64,000 nucleotides of DNA from Vogesella urethralis (GTDB lineage Bacteria > Pseudomonadota > Gammaproteobacteria > Burkholderiales > Chromobacteriaceae): assembly GCF_007644045.2 (NCBI RefSeq), contig NZ_VMDW02000057.1, positions 1 through 64,000 of the forward strand, read 5' to 3'. The position numbers and the translations under genes are program-made. How positions within the stretch are numbered: position 1 is the first letter of the stretch; each line of letters opens with the position of its first letter. This document shows positions 24,551 to 33,636 of the stretch, one piece after another. The notes under the pieces were generated by a model. The model worked only from the letters and a program-made list of their open reading frames with translations, was not told the DNA's origin and searched no databases.

Positions 24551-27361
24551 TTACTCTGCCTGCGGCTGCTTGCGCCGCGTCTGCAGGATGGCCGGCGCCC
24601 ACTGCTCGCCCGGCCGCTTCTTGCGCGTGGCCAGCGTCAGGCCGGATGGCGCAAAGATGTTGATGTTGTGCGTGTTGGGCGTGGTGATCAGGTACTGCGC
24701 CTCGGTGGCTTTCAGGAAGCCGGCCACGCGATCGATGTTGAAGATGTCGAGGTGGGCGAACGGCTCGTCGATGAACACGAAGCCGGACGGGTTGGCCTCG
24801 TCCATCATCAGGCCGATCAGCATGATCAGCGACTTCATCACCTGCTGGCCGCCGGATGCCTCGCCGTCGTTCAGGCCCATCAGGCCTTTCTGATCGAAGT
24901 TGAACTTCAGCACCAGGCCGGCCTGCGCCAGCACCGCGTCGTCGTTGCTGAGCGTCGGCAGCTCCACCTCCACGCCGATGCCGGCCAGCTCGCCCAGCCG
25001 CTTCACGTTGTGGCCGTAGGCCCGCACCGTGGCGCGCAGCTTGCCCAGATAGGCCTCGCGGGCGTCGCTGGTCAGGCCGGCGGCGCGCTCTACCTCGGCC
25101 TGGCGGCGCTGGCATTCGCGGGTGAGCGAGGTGAGGTCTTCCTGCAGCTTGTCTTTCAGCTGCAGCACCGCGTCGTCGCGCTCCCAGTCGCCGGCGGCCA
25201 ACCTTTCTTCCAGATAGTTGATCTCGTGGCGCACGTCGGCGGCCGATTCGAACTCGTCGGCCAGCTGCGCCACAAAGGCGGCGTCCTGCGCGGCGGCTGG
25301 CAGATGGTTGCGACAGTCGCGCAGCTCGGCCAGATGGCGGCGCAGCGCACGGCGCGCCTGCTCCATGTCGGCGCGTGCCTTGTGCTCGCGCTGCAGGCTA
25401 TCCTGCTCGCGCTGGCACACGCGGTCGTGGGCGATGCGAGCGTCGCTGTAACGCTGCTCGGCAGCGTCGCGCTCGGCCTGGGCTGCGGCCAACCTTTCGC
25501 CAGCCTCGGCCACCGCCTGCTTCAGGCTGTCGGCTTGCGCCGCCAGCGCGGCAAACTCTTCGGCACGGCTATCCAGCAAACGGATGGCGTCCATACCGGA
25601 CAGGTACTCGGCCAGCTGCGCCGCGTCGCGGGTGCCGGCCACCAGCTGTTCCTCGTGGCGCAGGATGGCCACGTTCAGCGCTTTCAGCGCGTCGCGCAGC
25701 GCCTGCAAGCGGGCCTGGCGCGCGGCTTCGCCAAAGGCGAAATCGTGCGCAGGCACGCCGATGTGGCGCGCACCGCGGCGCTCGCGGAAGTAGCCTTCCG
25801 GCGTGATCCAGTCGCCGTCTTCGGCGGCACCGTCGGCCACGCTGGCCACGCGGCTGACGCGGTTCATCTGCTGGTACAGCCAGTCCGGCGCGTCGGCGGC
25901 AAAGCGCACCACTTCCAGCAGGCTGCCGCTGCGCGCCCGCGGCGCGCTGGCGGTTTCCGGCACCACGAAGTGGCGGTAGCGCAGCTTCTCGCCCAGCTGC
26001 CAGGCGGCGCGGCGGTCGGCGGCGTCTTGCAGCAATACCACGTGGCGGTACGGTTTGAGCAGTGCCTCGACTGCGCCTTGCCAGCGGCTGTCGGTCACTT
26101 CCACGATGTCGGCCAACATCTGGTGGCCGATGCCGGCTTCGTCCAGCGCGGCGCGGAAGTGACGCACGTCTTCCGGTGCCCGCGGCTTGCCGCCTTCCAG
26201 CGCGGCCAACTCGGCGCTGTAGCCATCGCGTTCGATCTTTTGCGCTTTCAGCGTGTCGCGCAGGCGCTCGTTGCCGTCGCGCAGCGCGGCCAGCTTGTGG
26301 CCGAGCGTGGCAGCGTCTTCGCCGTATTCGCGGCTGGCCAGCGCTTGCAGGCGGTCGCGCTCTTTCAGCTGGCTGGCGATGTCGCGTTCGGCGTCGCGCG
26401 CCTGCATGAAGGCGTCCTGCGCCTGCTTGCGTACGGTCTCGGCGGCGTTACGCGCGGCCAGCGCGCCGGCCTCGGCGTCGCGCAGCGTGGCCACCAGCTG
26501 CAGCGTGTCGCGGTGCTGGCGGCTGACGCCGAGGTAATCGGCCTGCAGGCGGCGGTAGTCCTGCCACAGCTTGCCGGTGGCGGCGCGGCCATCGATCAGG
26601 CCCAGCACCGGCAGCGCCTCGTCGCGCAGGCGGGTGATGCGCTTGTTCAGGCCCACCCACTCCAGGTAGCGGCCGGCGCGGCTTTTCATCATCTCGACGC
26701 GGCCTTGCAGCGCCTCTTCCTGCCGTGCCAGCGCGGCCAACTCGGCCTCGGCGGCTTTCTGCTCGTCGCGGGCGTGCTGGTAGTTGGCCAGCACGTCTTT
26801 ATCGCCAAACACCTGGAACACCAGGTCCAGCAGCTGGCGCGGGCTGTATTCGGTGAGCTTGTCGGTATCGCCCTGCTCCAGCGCCAGCACCTCGGCCACG
26901 GCGGCGGTGAGGCCGGCGCCTTCCAGCCGGCGGCGGTACTCCTGCACCCCCAGCCACTGTACGCTGCTGTCGCCGATGGCCTGGTCCAGCGGCAGGTCGC
27001 CCTCGACGATGGCGTAGTGGCGCACCCAGTCGCCACCTTGTTTCTTGATACGGCACAGCAGGGTGACTTCCGGCTGCAGCAGCGGGAAGAACGGCGTCGG
27101 GTACAGTCCGCCCTGCAGGCTGCGCGGGTTGTCCACCACGCCTTTCAGGAAGGCGTACGGTTCGCGGTTGTTGCGCACGTAGCGCTTGTAGTCGCGCTTG
27201 CCGGAGCACTTGATGGCCAGCAGCGTACGCAGCGCGTCCAGCAGCGTGGTCTTGCCGGAGCCGTTGGGGCCGATGATGGTGACGATCTGCGCGTCCAGCG
27301 GCACGGTCAGGCGTTGCCAGAAGTCCCAGTGCACCATTTCTACCGATTTCATCTGGAACAT
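24551..27361 (-). CDS. SMC-like ATPase (MksB/JetC/MukB-type)
   Basis: The 936-residue protein has the SMC architecture: Walker A GPNGSGKTT (31-39), a first coiled coil, a globular hinge-like centre (about 400-545, containing WQGAVEALLKPYRHVVLLQD), a second coiled coil rich in Arg/Glu/Ala, and the C-terminal half ATPase with signature SGGQQVMKSL near 834 and Walker B FVFIDEPFAHLD near 862. Length matches MksB rather than MukB (about 1,480). With the two upstream genes it forms an F-E-B order operon, each gene overlapping or abutting the next (TGATG with the E-like gene). Such complexes compact or segregate DNA; JetABCD (Wadjet) and MksBEFG relatives restrict plasmids but need a TOPRIM partner, which is absent here. 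Expected action is on chromosome structure, but plasmid restriction cannot be excluded. It contains two copies of the AAGGTTGGCCGC repeat. Confidence 0.8.
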   Translation of the reverse strand: MFQMKSVEMVHWDFWQRLTVPLDAQIVTIIGPNGSGKTTLLDALRTLLAIKCSGKRDYKRYVRNNREPYAFLKGVVDNPRSLQGGLYPTPFFPLLQPEVTLLCRIKKQGGDWVRHYAIVEGDLPLDQAIGDSSVQWLGVQEYRRRLEGAGLTAAVAEVLALEQGDTDKLTEYSPRQLLDLVFQVFGDKDVLANYQHARDEQKAAEAELAALARQEEALQGRVEMMKSRAGRYLEWVGLNKRITRLRDEALPVLGLIDGRAATGKLWQDYRRLQADYLGVSRQHRDTLQLVATLRDAEAGALAARNAAETVRKQAQDAFMQARDAERDIASQLKERDRLQALASREYGEDAATLGHKLAALRDGNERLRDTLKAQKIERDGYSAELAALEGGKPRAPEDVRHFRAALDEAGIGHQMLADIVEVTDSRWQGAVEALLKPYRHVVLLQDAADRRAAWQLGEKLRYRHFVVPETASAPRARSGSLLEVVRFAADAPDWLYQQMNRVSRVASVADGAAEDGDWITPEGYFRERRGARHIGVPAHDFAFGEAARQARLQALRDALKALNVAILRHEEQLVAGTRDAAQLAEYLSGMDAIRLLDSRAEEFAALAAQADSLKQAVAEAGERLAAAQAERDAAEQRYSDARIAHDRVCQREQDSLQREHKARADMEQARRALRRHLAELRDCRNHLPAAAQDAAFVAQLADEFESAADVRHEINYLEERLAAGDWERDDAVLQLKDKLQEDLTSLTRECQRRQAEVERAAGLTSDAREAYLGKLRATVRAYGHNVKRLGELAGIGVEVELPTLSNDDAVLAQAGLVLKFNFDQKGLMGLNDGEASGGQQVMKSLIMLIGLMMDEANPSGFVFIDEPFAHLDIFNIDRVAGFLKATEAQYLITTPNTHNINIFAPSGLTLATRKKRPGEQWAPAILQTRRKQPQAE

Positions 27362-28089
27362 CAGGCCTGCTCCTCGTGTGGCTTGTCTGTTTCTGCGCTG
27401 TCTGCGGCCAACCCCGGCGGGCCGTCCTGCAGCTGCTGCGCGGTAAGGTGCTGCGATAGCTGGCCGCGGCGGGCAAGCACGTCGGCCAGCGCGCCTTCGA
27501 TGATGCGCGGCGCCAGCTGACTGTAGTCGATCAGTACGTCCAGCAGCGGGCCCTCTACCAGCCAGCGGTTACGCCGCTGCAGGAAGCCCAGGTTCACCAG
27601 CCGGCCCAGGTTGGCATTGAAGCGGGTACGGCCGCCCAGCTGCTTGCCGAAGTCGGCGTACAGCGCGTCTTCCGACACGCCCACCGACACGGTATCGCCG
27701 GTTTCCAGCGGCTTTTGCGCGCCGAACATGTCGTGCTGGCCTTCCTTGCCGGCTTCCACGCGCGATACCTGGCGTTCGCGCTTGGGCAGGATGATCAGCG
27801 CCCACACGATCACCAGCAGCGCCACGCCGTCGCGCGGCAGCGCCAGGTTGTTGTTGAGCCAGGCCTCGCCGCTGCCGAATACCGGCTCGGTGAGCGCCGG
27901 CAGCAGCGCCACGGTGATGTGCTCGGCGTAGGGGTTTTCTACCAGCTGCAAGCCGGCGGCGGCCAGGCGCTGGTCCAGCTCCTGGCGGAAGGTTTCGTCC
28001 AGCAGCGCGCGGCGCGCCAGCGCGTCGCTGCGCGGCAGCACGCGGTGCGCCAGCAGGCGCGCGATGAGGGTAGTGAGTTGTTGTTCCAT
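27361..28089 (-). CDS. MksE/JetB-like subunit of the SMC complex
   Basis: The 242-residue protein occupies the middle position of the three-gene SMC operon, where MukE, MksE or JetB sits in related loci. It is helical at the N-terminus (LIARLLAHRVLPRSDALARR) and has a middle hydrophobic segment (GVALLVIVWALIILPKRERQ), then a probable winged-helix part (FNANLGRLVNLGFLQRRNRWLVEGPLLDVLID). Sequence similarity to known MukE proteins is not obvious to me, so the assignment rests on gene order, size and helix-turn-helix character. ATG abuts the stop of the upstream gene (TAAATG). The hydrophobic stretch is unusual for a soluble MukE and deserves attention. Confidence 0.6.
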   Translation of the reverse strand: MEQQLTTLIARLLAHRVLPRSDALARRALLDETFRQELDQRLAAAGLQLVENPYAEHITVALLPALTEPVFGSGEAWLNNNLALPRDGVALLVIVWALIILPKRERQVSRVEAGKEGQHDMFGAQKPLETGDTVSVGVSEDALYADFGKQLGGRTRFNANLGRLVNLGFLQRRNRWLVEGPLLDVLIDYSQLAPRIIEGALADVLARRGQLSQHLTAQQLQDGPPGLAADSAETDKPHEEQA

Positions 28090-29361
28090 TTACGGTTTCA
28101 GCGCTATCAGCCGCGCATCGGACAGCGTGGCGACTTCGGGGTGATCGGGAGTGATGACGGCGTCGCCGCCGGCCAGTTGCAGCGGCAGACGGGCCAGCGC
28201 GGCCACCACGCTCTGGTCGCTGCTGCTTTCCGGGTCGCCCAGCAACGATAGCAGCGACAGGCGGTAGGCGGTTTCGTTGTAGCTGTCGGCCAGTACCGCG
28301 TCGGCAATGGGGAAGCCGTCGCCGGCCGGCTGCGCGTCCAGCCCCAGCTGCAGCAGGGTGTCGTACAGCGCTTCGGCTTCCAGCAGGCGTTCCATCTCGG
28401 GCGCGTCGGCGTCTTCGGCACGCGCCGCCTGCGGCAGTGCATTGTCGGCGGCGGCCAACCTTTCGCGGCCCAGCAGTTCGAACTCGGCCACGTCGCCCAG
28501 CTCGGGGGTGGTCAGGAACGCGGGCTCCACGCCATAACGCAACGCGCCATCCAGCAGGCCGGCCAGCGTGGCGCTGCCCAGGTGGCGCAGCCAGTCGGCA
28601 ATATCGGTAGAGGTGAGGCCGGAGCTGCCCAGGTGCACGCGCTGTGCGGCCAACTGCGCCAGGCGGCGCTCGAAGGTGCCGGCCAGCGCCAGCATGCGGC
28701 TTTGCGCCAGCGCAATGGCCTGCGCCTGTTTCAGCGTGGCCAGGCTGAGCGTGTCGTCGGCGGTGAGGCTGCGCACCACGTCGGTGGAACGCCCCACCCA
28801 GCGCCATACCGACTCCAGCCGGTGCTGGGCGGCGCGGATGCGGAATTCGGACTGGCTTTCCAGCGCATCGGCAAACTCGGCGTGCAGTTCGTTCAGGCGC
28901 GCCAGCAAATGCTGCATGGCCTCGTCCGACACCTGCCCCACCGACTGGCCGGCGGCCACCTGGCTGGTGAGGTAGCCCAGCTCCACGTCGTCGCCGGCAA
29001 AGTCGATCAGCGTGGCCAGCGCGGCCAAGGCCACGCGCGCGCCTTCGCTCAGCGCGTAGTGGCCGGCGTCGCTGTCGTAGACCAGCAGCTCGCCTTCGCG
29101 CAGGCGGCCGAGAATGGTGCCGAGTTTGGTGTCGTTCAGGTAGGCAAAGCGCTGGGCGATGTCTTGCGGCGTCCAGTACGGCGCGTCGGCACGGTTGCCA
29201 AGCTCGCGCAGCACCAGCAGGCGCATCAGCACTTCTTCGTCACCGCCGCGGAACAGTGTGACGAATACCGCCAGGTAGGGCCAGGCTGCGCTCAGGCGCG
29301 ATAGCGCCGGCAGGCTGTCCGGGGCCATGCCCGGGCGGAAGAAATCGGAGAGGGAATCCAA
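28090..29361 (-). CDS. MksF/JetA-like kleisin subunit of the SMC complex
   Basis: This 423-residue protein starts the SMC operon. The N-terminal part (about 20-115) looks like a winged-helix domain (PQDIAQRFAYLNDTKLGTILGRLREGELLVYDSDAGHYALSEGAR). The centre is long and helical (ARLNELHAEFADALESQ, FRIRAAQHRLESVWRWVG), and the C-terminus is acidic with a final wing-like part, as in MukF/MksF kleisins. No GTP or ATP site is present. The start is TTG at 29361; GGA of the preceding hairpin would be its binding site, which is unusual and may make translation dependent on RNA folding. An internal ATG (MAPDSLPAL) is a less likely alternative. It lies 50 bases after the obgE stop on the same strand. 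Confidence 0.6.
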   Translation of the reverse strand: MDSLSDFFRPGMAPDSLPALSRLSAAWPYLAVFVTLFRGGDEEVLMRLLVLRELGNRADAPYWTPQDIAQRFAYLNDTKLGTILGRLREGELLVYDSDAGHYALSEGARVALAALATLIDFAGDDVELGYLTSQVAAGQSVGQVSDEAMQHLLARLNELHAEFADALESQSEFRIRAAQHRLESVWRWVGRSTDVVRSLTADDTLSLATLKQAQAIALAQSRMLALAGTFERRLAQLAAQRVHLGSSGLTSTDIADWLRHLGSATLAGLLDGALRYGVEPAFLTTPELGDVAEFELLGRERLAAADNALPQAARAEDADAPEMERLLEAEALYDTLLQLGLDAQPAGDGFPIADAVLADSYNETAYRLSLLSLLGDPESSSDQSVVAALARLPLQLAGGDAVITPDHPEVATLSDARLIALKP

Positions 29362-29366
29362 GGAAA

Positions 29367-29396
29367 CAATCCGGTCTGCAGAAACAGACCGGATTG
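29367..29396 (-). terminator. Hairpin between obgE and the SMC operon
   Basis: CAATCCGGTCTG and CAGACCGGATTG form a perfect 12-base stem with loop CAGAAA (plus strand). On the minus strand it follows obgE and is followed by TTTCCTTGG, a weak T tract, and it covers the only candidate ribosome binding site of the SMC kleisin gene. It may be a terminator, an attenuator, or both. Confidence 0.65.
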
Positions 29397-29411
29397 TCAG
29401 AGCGGGATGAC

Positions 29412-30638
<1,227 letters not shown>

Positions 30639-30708
30639 TCAGGCGCAAACAGCCGCCAAGGTTGGCCGCAGCCGCTTGCGCCTCACACCTCAGTAAGGTA
30701 TGTCAAAC

Positions 30709-30740
30709 AAAAAAGCCCTATCACAGGATAGGGCTTTTTT
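30709..30740. terminator. Terminator after rpmA
   Basis: AAAAAAGCCCTATC and GATAGGGCTTTTTT form a perfect 14-base stem with a 4-base loop and A/T tracts on both sides. It lies 15 bases after the rpmA stop and probably attenuates read-through into obgE. Confidence 0.95.
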
Positions 30741-30754
30741 CCGTCAACGCGAGA

Positions 30755-31030
30755 TTACTCGGCGTCAACACCGGTGTACGGAACAACGGTAATGGTCTTG
30801 CGGTTGAAGGAGCCTTTAACGGCGAATTCAACGTAACCATCCACCTTGGCGAACAGGGTGTGGTCTTTGCCCATGCCGACGTTTTCGCCAGCGTGGAACT
30901 TGGTACCGCGCTGACGCACGATGATGGAACCTGCCGGGATCAGTTCGCCGCCGTAAACCTTAACGCCCAGGCGTTTGGCTTCGGAGTCACGACCGTTGCG
31001 GGAGCTACCGCCTGCTTTTTTGTGTGCCAT
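30755..31030 (-). CDS. rpmA: 50S ribosomal protein L27
   Basis: The 91-residue protein is bacterial L27, which stabilises tRNA at the peptidyl transferase centre. The N-terminus [20 protein letters not shown] with the basic tail and [19 protein letters not shown] are diagnostic. It follows rplU by 12 bases and shares its transcript, as usual. Confidence 0.98.
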   Translation of the reverse strand: MAHKKAGGSSRNGRDSEAKRLGVKVYGGELIPAGSIIVRQRGTKFHAGENVGMGKDHTLFAKVDGYVEFAVKGSFNRKTITVVPYTGVDAE

Positions 31031-31042
31031 GTCTGTTTATCC

Positions 31043-31354
31043 TTACTTGGAAATCGCGTCGATGCGGATTTCGGTGAAGTTTTGACGGTGACCTTGGTGC
31101 TTCTGGTAGTGCTTACGGCGACGCATCTTGAAGATACGTACCTTTTCGCCACGACCGTGGGCAACAACGGTAGCTTGTACTTTTGCGCCAGCTACCAGCG
31201 GGGCACCTACGGAAACCTGATCACCGTCCACAACCATCAGCACTTCTTCCAGTACGATTTGGCTGTCGATGTCTGCAGGTATCTGTTCTACTTTGAGTTT
31301 TTCGCCAACGGCAACTTTGTATTGTTTACCGCCAGTTTTTACGACCGCATACAT
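31043..31354 (-). CDS. rplU: 50S ribosomal protein L21
   Basis: The 103-residue protein starts [14 protein letters not shown] and ends [11 protein letters not shown]; it contains [16 protein letters not shown], typical of L21, which binds 23S rRNA. A longer reading frame exists upstream, but AGGAG eight bases before ATG at 31354 and the conserved start exclude it. A near-consensus sigma-70 promoter lies at 31407-31435. Confidence 0.98.
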   Translation of the reverse strand: MYAVVKTGGKQYKVAVGEKLKVEQIPADIDSQIVLEEVLMVVDGDQVSVGAPLVAGAKVQATVVAHGRGEKVRIFKMRRRKHYQKHQGHRQNFTEIRIDAISK

Positions 31355-31406
31355 TCGTATAGCTCCTAATATTCTGTCCACGCGCGGTGTGCGCGAGGAA
31401 CGCAGC

Positions 31407-31435
31407 ACTATACGCAAGTGCCTGTTTGCTGTCAA
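31407..31435 (-). promoter_or_regulatory. Sigma-70 promoter of rplU-rpmA
   Basis: On the minus strand TTGACA (31430-31435), a 17-base spacer and TATAGT (31407-31412) make a near-consensus promoter, ending 52 bases before the rplU start. This fits a highly expressed ribosomal protein operon. Confidence 0.9.
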
Positions 31436-31545
31436 TTTTTTCTGTAAAACTACACGCCGCAACAGGCCGGCAATGGCAAGACCAGCGTGATATCTGCTAA
31501 TATCGCGCGGTTTTCCAGCCAATTCCGATAAAGAACACGGTCGCG

Positions 31546-32517
31546 ATGTCTTCTACCCCGCACTTCCGCACGCTTGTAGCCGGCGACATGAACACGGTCG
31601 ATCAGGCCATCCGCCAGCGCCTGCACTCCGATGTTGTCCTGATCCGCCAGGTAGCCGAGTACATCATCTCGGCCGGCGGCAAACGCCTGCGTCCGATGCT
31701 GACGCTGCTGGCCGGCCGCGCGCTGGGTTACGGCGACAAGCACCTGTTCGAGCTGGCTGCGATGATCGAATTCATCCACACCGCCACCCTGCTGCACGAC
31801 GACGTGGTGGACGAGTCCGACATGCGCCGTGGCCGCCAGACCGCCAACGCGCTGTTCGGCAATGCCGCCAGCGTGCTGGTAGGCGACTTCCTGTACACCC
31901 GCGCCTTCCAGATGATGGTGTCCACCGGCAGCATGCGCATTCTGGAAGTGATGGCCGACGCCACCAACATCATCGCCGAAGGCGAGGTGCTGCAGCTGCT
32001 GAACATCGGCAATGTGGACGTCAGCGAAGACGACTACCTGAAAGTGATCCAGTACAAGACCGCCAAGCTGTTCGAGGCCGCTACCCGCGTCGGCGCCATC
32101 ATCGCCGCCGCCACGCCGGAACAGGAACAGGCGCTGGCCGAGTACGGCATGCACCTGGGCACCGCCTTCCAGATCATCGACGACGTACTGGATTACAGCG
32201 GCGACGCCGCCACCATCGGCAAGAGCCTGGGTGACGACCTGGCCGAAGGTAAGCCCACGCTGCCGCTGATTTACACCATGCGCCAAGGCCCGGCCGACGC
32301 CGCCACCGTGGTACGCGAAGCGCTGGAAGCGGCCAACCGCGAGCGTTTCAATGACGTGCTGGCTGCGGTACAATCCTGCGGCGCGCTGGACTACGCCCGT
32401 CACGAAGCCGAAAAAGCCGCCGAACGCGCGGTGGCCGTGCTGGCCCCGCTGCCCGACAGCGAACACAAGGCGGCGCTGGTGGAAATCGCCCGCCTGTCGG
32501 TAGCGCGCAACGCCTGA
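31546..32517 (+). CDS. ispB: Octaprenyl diphosphate synthase
   Basis: This 323-residue trans-polyprenyl diphosphate synthase makes the side chain of ubiquinone. The first aspartate-rich motif is [15 protein letters not shown] and the second is [21 protein letters not shown] is the allylic-substrate site. The N-terminus [19 protein letters not shown] is typical of IspB. It is divergent from rplU, the common arrangement in beta- and gammaproteobacteria. TAATAT near 31494 may be part of its -10 box, with no clear -35. Confidence 0.95.
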   Translation: MSSTPHFRTLVAGDMNTVDQAIRQRLHSDVVLIRQVAEYIISAGGKRLRPMLTLLAGRALGYGDKHLFELAAMIEFIHTATLLHDDVVDESDMRRGRQTANALFGNAASVLVGDFLYTRAFQMMVSTGSMRILEVMADATNIIAEGEVLQLLNIGNVDVSEDDYLKVIQYKTAKLFEAATRVGAIIAAATPEQEQALAEYGMHLGTAFQIIDDVLDYSGDAATIGKSLGDDLAEGKPTLPLIYTMRQGPADAATVVREALEAANRERFNDVLAAVQSCGALDYARHEAEKAAERAVAVLAPLPDSEHKAALVEIARLSVARNA

Positions 32518-32537
32518 CCGGGCAACGTTTTCTGGCT

Positions 32538-32612
32538 GTCCCTGTAGTTAAATGGATATAACGGCCCCCTCCTAAGGGGCAGTTCTGGGTTCGATTCCCG
32601 GCGGGGGCGCCA
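32538..32612 (+). tRNA. tRNA-Arg (anticodon CCU)
   Basis: The 75-base gene starts GTCCCTG and ends CGGGGGC-G-CCA. The seven-pair acceptor stem includes one or two G-U pairs. The D arm is GTTA/TAAC, the anticodon stem GCCCC/GGGGC holds the loop CTCCTAA with anticodon CCT, and the T arm is CTGGG-TTCGATT-CCCGG. CCA is encoded. It reads AGG codons, which are rare in this genome except in the GTTGGCCGC repeat copies. It follows ispB by 20 bases. Confidence 0.97.
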
Positions 32613-32623
32613 CCCCGACCTGC

Positions 32624-32655
32624 ACGCCACCCCGCCGGGTGGCGTTTGTCTTTCC
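32624..32655 (+). terminator. Terminator after tRNA-Arg
   Basis: ACGCCACCC and GGGTGGCGT form a 9-base stem around CGCC, followed by TTGTCTTTCC, 12 bases after the tRNA. Confidence 0.8.
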
Positions 32656-32673
32656 GAACACGGAGTCATACAC

Positions 32674-32793
32674 ATGAACCTGCTGCAACGCCTTGCCCTG
32701 CTCGCCGTCATCGGCGTGGTACTGTCCGTCGCCATCCACCATTACACCCAGCCGCAAGCCGCGGCCAACGCTACCGCCAGCCAGGCGCAGTAA
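32674..32793 (+). CDS. Small membrane protein, 39 residues
   Basis: A 39-residue frame starts MNLLQRLALLAVIGVVLSV and ends with a polar Gln/Ala tail, i.e. one membrane helix with a short outer or inner tail. CGGAG lies eight bases before its ATG, and its stop is nine bases before the start of the DUF3025 gene, so they are probably co-translated. It is too short for usual gene callers. Its tail includes GCGGCCAACG, one copy of the repeat core. I know no function; the hydrophobic helix, the good start and the tight spacing support a real gene. Confidence 0.6.
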   Translation: MNLLQRLALLAVIGVVLSVAIHHYTQPQAAANATASQAQ

Positions 32794-32802
32794 GCCCGCG
32801 CC

Positions 32803-33636
32803 ATGCGCATGATCGCCCAGGGCTGCCTGCCGGCGGCCTTTCGCCCGTGGCCGGACCACCCGCTGTACCGCAGCCTGGCGCCGTGGCAGGCGCTGCAGCC
32901 GCAGGGTTGGCCGCAACAGGCCGACTTCGACCGCCTCACCGCCCACGCCCGGCAACTTGGCCAGCCGCTGCCGCCCGGGCTGCGCTTTGCCTGCGACCTC
33001 GACCCCGCGCTGTATTACGAGATGCACATCGGCGCCCACGGCGAGGTGCCTACCCGCACACAGAACTGGCACGACTGGTTTGGCGCGCTGGCGTGGCTAG
33101 CGTGGCCGCGCAGCAAGACCGAGCTGAACGCCCGCCACGTACGCGCCATCGAGCGCGGCGAGGTGGGCCGCGGCCCGTTCCGCGACGCAGCCACCTTGCT
33201 GGATGAATGCGGGGTGATCGTGCCGGTCGCCGACCCGGCGCTGGCTGCGGCGCTGCAGGGCATGGACTGGCAAACGTTGCTGGTGACGCACGCCGACGCC
33301 TGGGGCACGCGCATCGACACCCACGTGCTGGGCCACGCGCTGTTCGAACAGGGGCTGGCCATGCATATCGGCTGGTGCGGCAAGGCGCTGCTGCTGCCGG
33401 TAGACCCCGCCTTCTTTACGCTGGACTACACGCAGCGCCAGCAACAGCTGGACGCCCGCCTGGCCACCCTGCTGCAGGACGACAGCTGGCTGACCCGCCC
33501 GCGCGCACTGCTGCCGCTCCCGCTGCTAGGCCTGCCCGGCTGGTGGCCGCAACAGGATGCGGCCTTCTACGCCAATACGGCTTACTTCCGCCCCACGCGG
33601 CGGGCAAACGCCGCCACCGACACCTCGCCCAGCTGA
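32803..33636 (+). CDS. DUF3025 family protein
   Basis: This 277-residue cytoplasmic protein belongs to DUF3025, found across beta- and gammaproteobacteria with unknown function. The family core is visible: YYEMHIGAHGEVPTRTQNWH, DWFGALAWLAWPRSKTELNARH (Trp- and His-rich), then TLLDECGVIVPV and LFEQGL with GHALFEQ. An ATG or a second in-frame ATG (MRMIAQG) starts it, and the 39-residue gene precedes it by nine bases. Its last 55 bases overlap the end of the convergent YihY-type gene. Confidence 0.85.
   Translation: MRMIAQGCLPAAFRPWPDHPLYRSLAPWQALQPQGWPQQADFDRLTAHARQLGQPLPPGLRFACDLDPALYYEMHIGAHGEVPTRTQNWHDWFGALAWLAWPRSKTELNARHVRAIERGEVGRGPFRDAATLLDECGVIVPVADPALAAALQGMDWQTLLVTHADAWGTRIDTHVLGHALFEQGLAMHIGWCGKALLLPVDPAFFTLDYTQRQQQLDARLATLLQDDSWLTRPRALLPLPLLGLPGWWPQQDAAFYANTAYFRPTRRANAATDTSPS

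Noticed and set aside
24668-27520. Long open frame (about 950 codons) antisense to the SMC ATPase gene
   Set aside because: It follows from GC-rich codon structure: the minus strand encodes clear Walker A, signature and Walker B motifs, whereas the antisense frame has no family features and a composition rich in Gln/His/Arg repeats.
24551-29361. Complete Wadjet (JetABCD) system
   Set aside because: No TOPRIM nuclease gene follows; the next gene is a periplasmic M48 peptidase with its own terminator upstream.
31355-31522. Longer N-terminal extension of the L21 gene
   Set aside because: The ribosome binding site and conserved N-terminus fix the start at 31354, and the extension overlaps the promoter.
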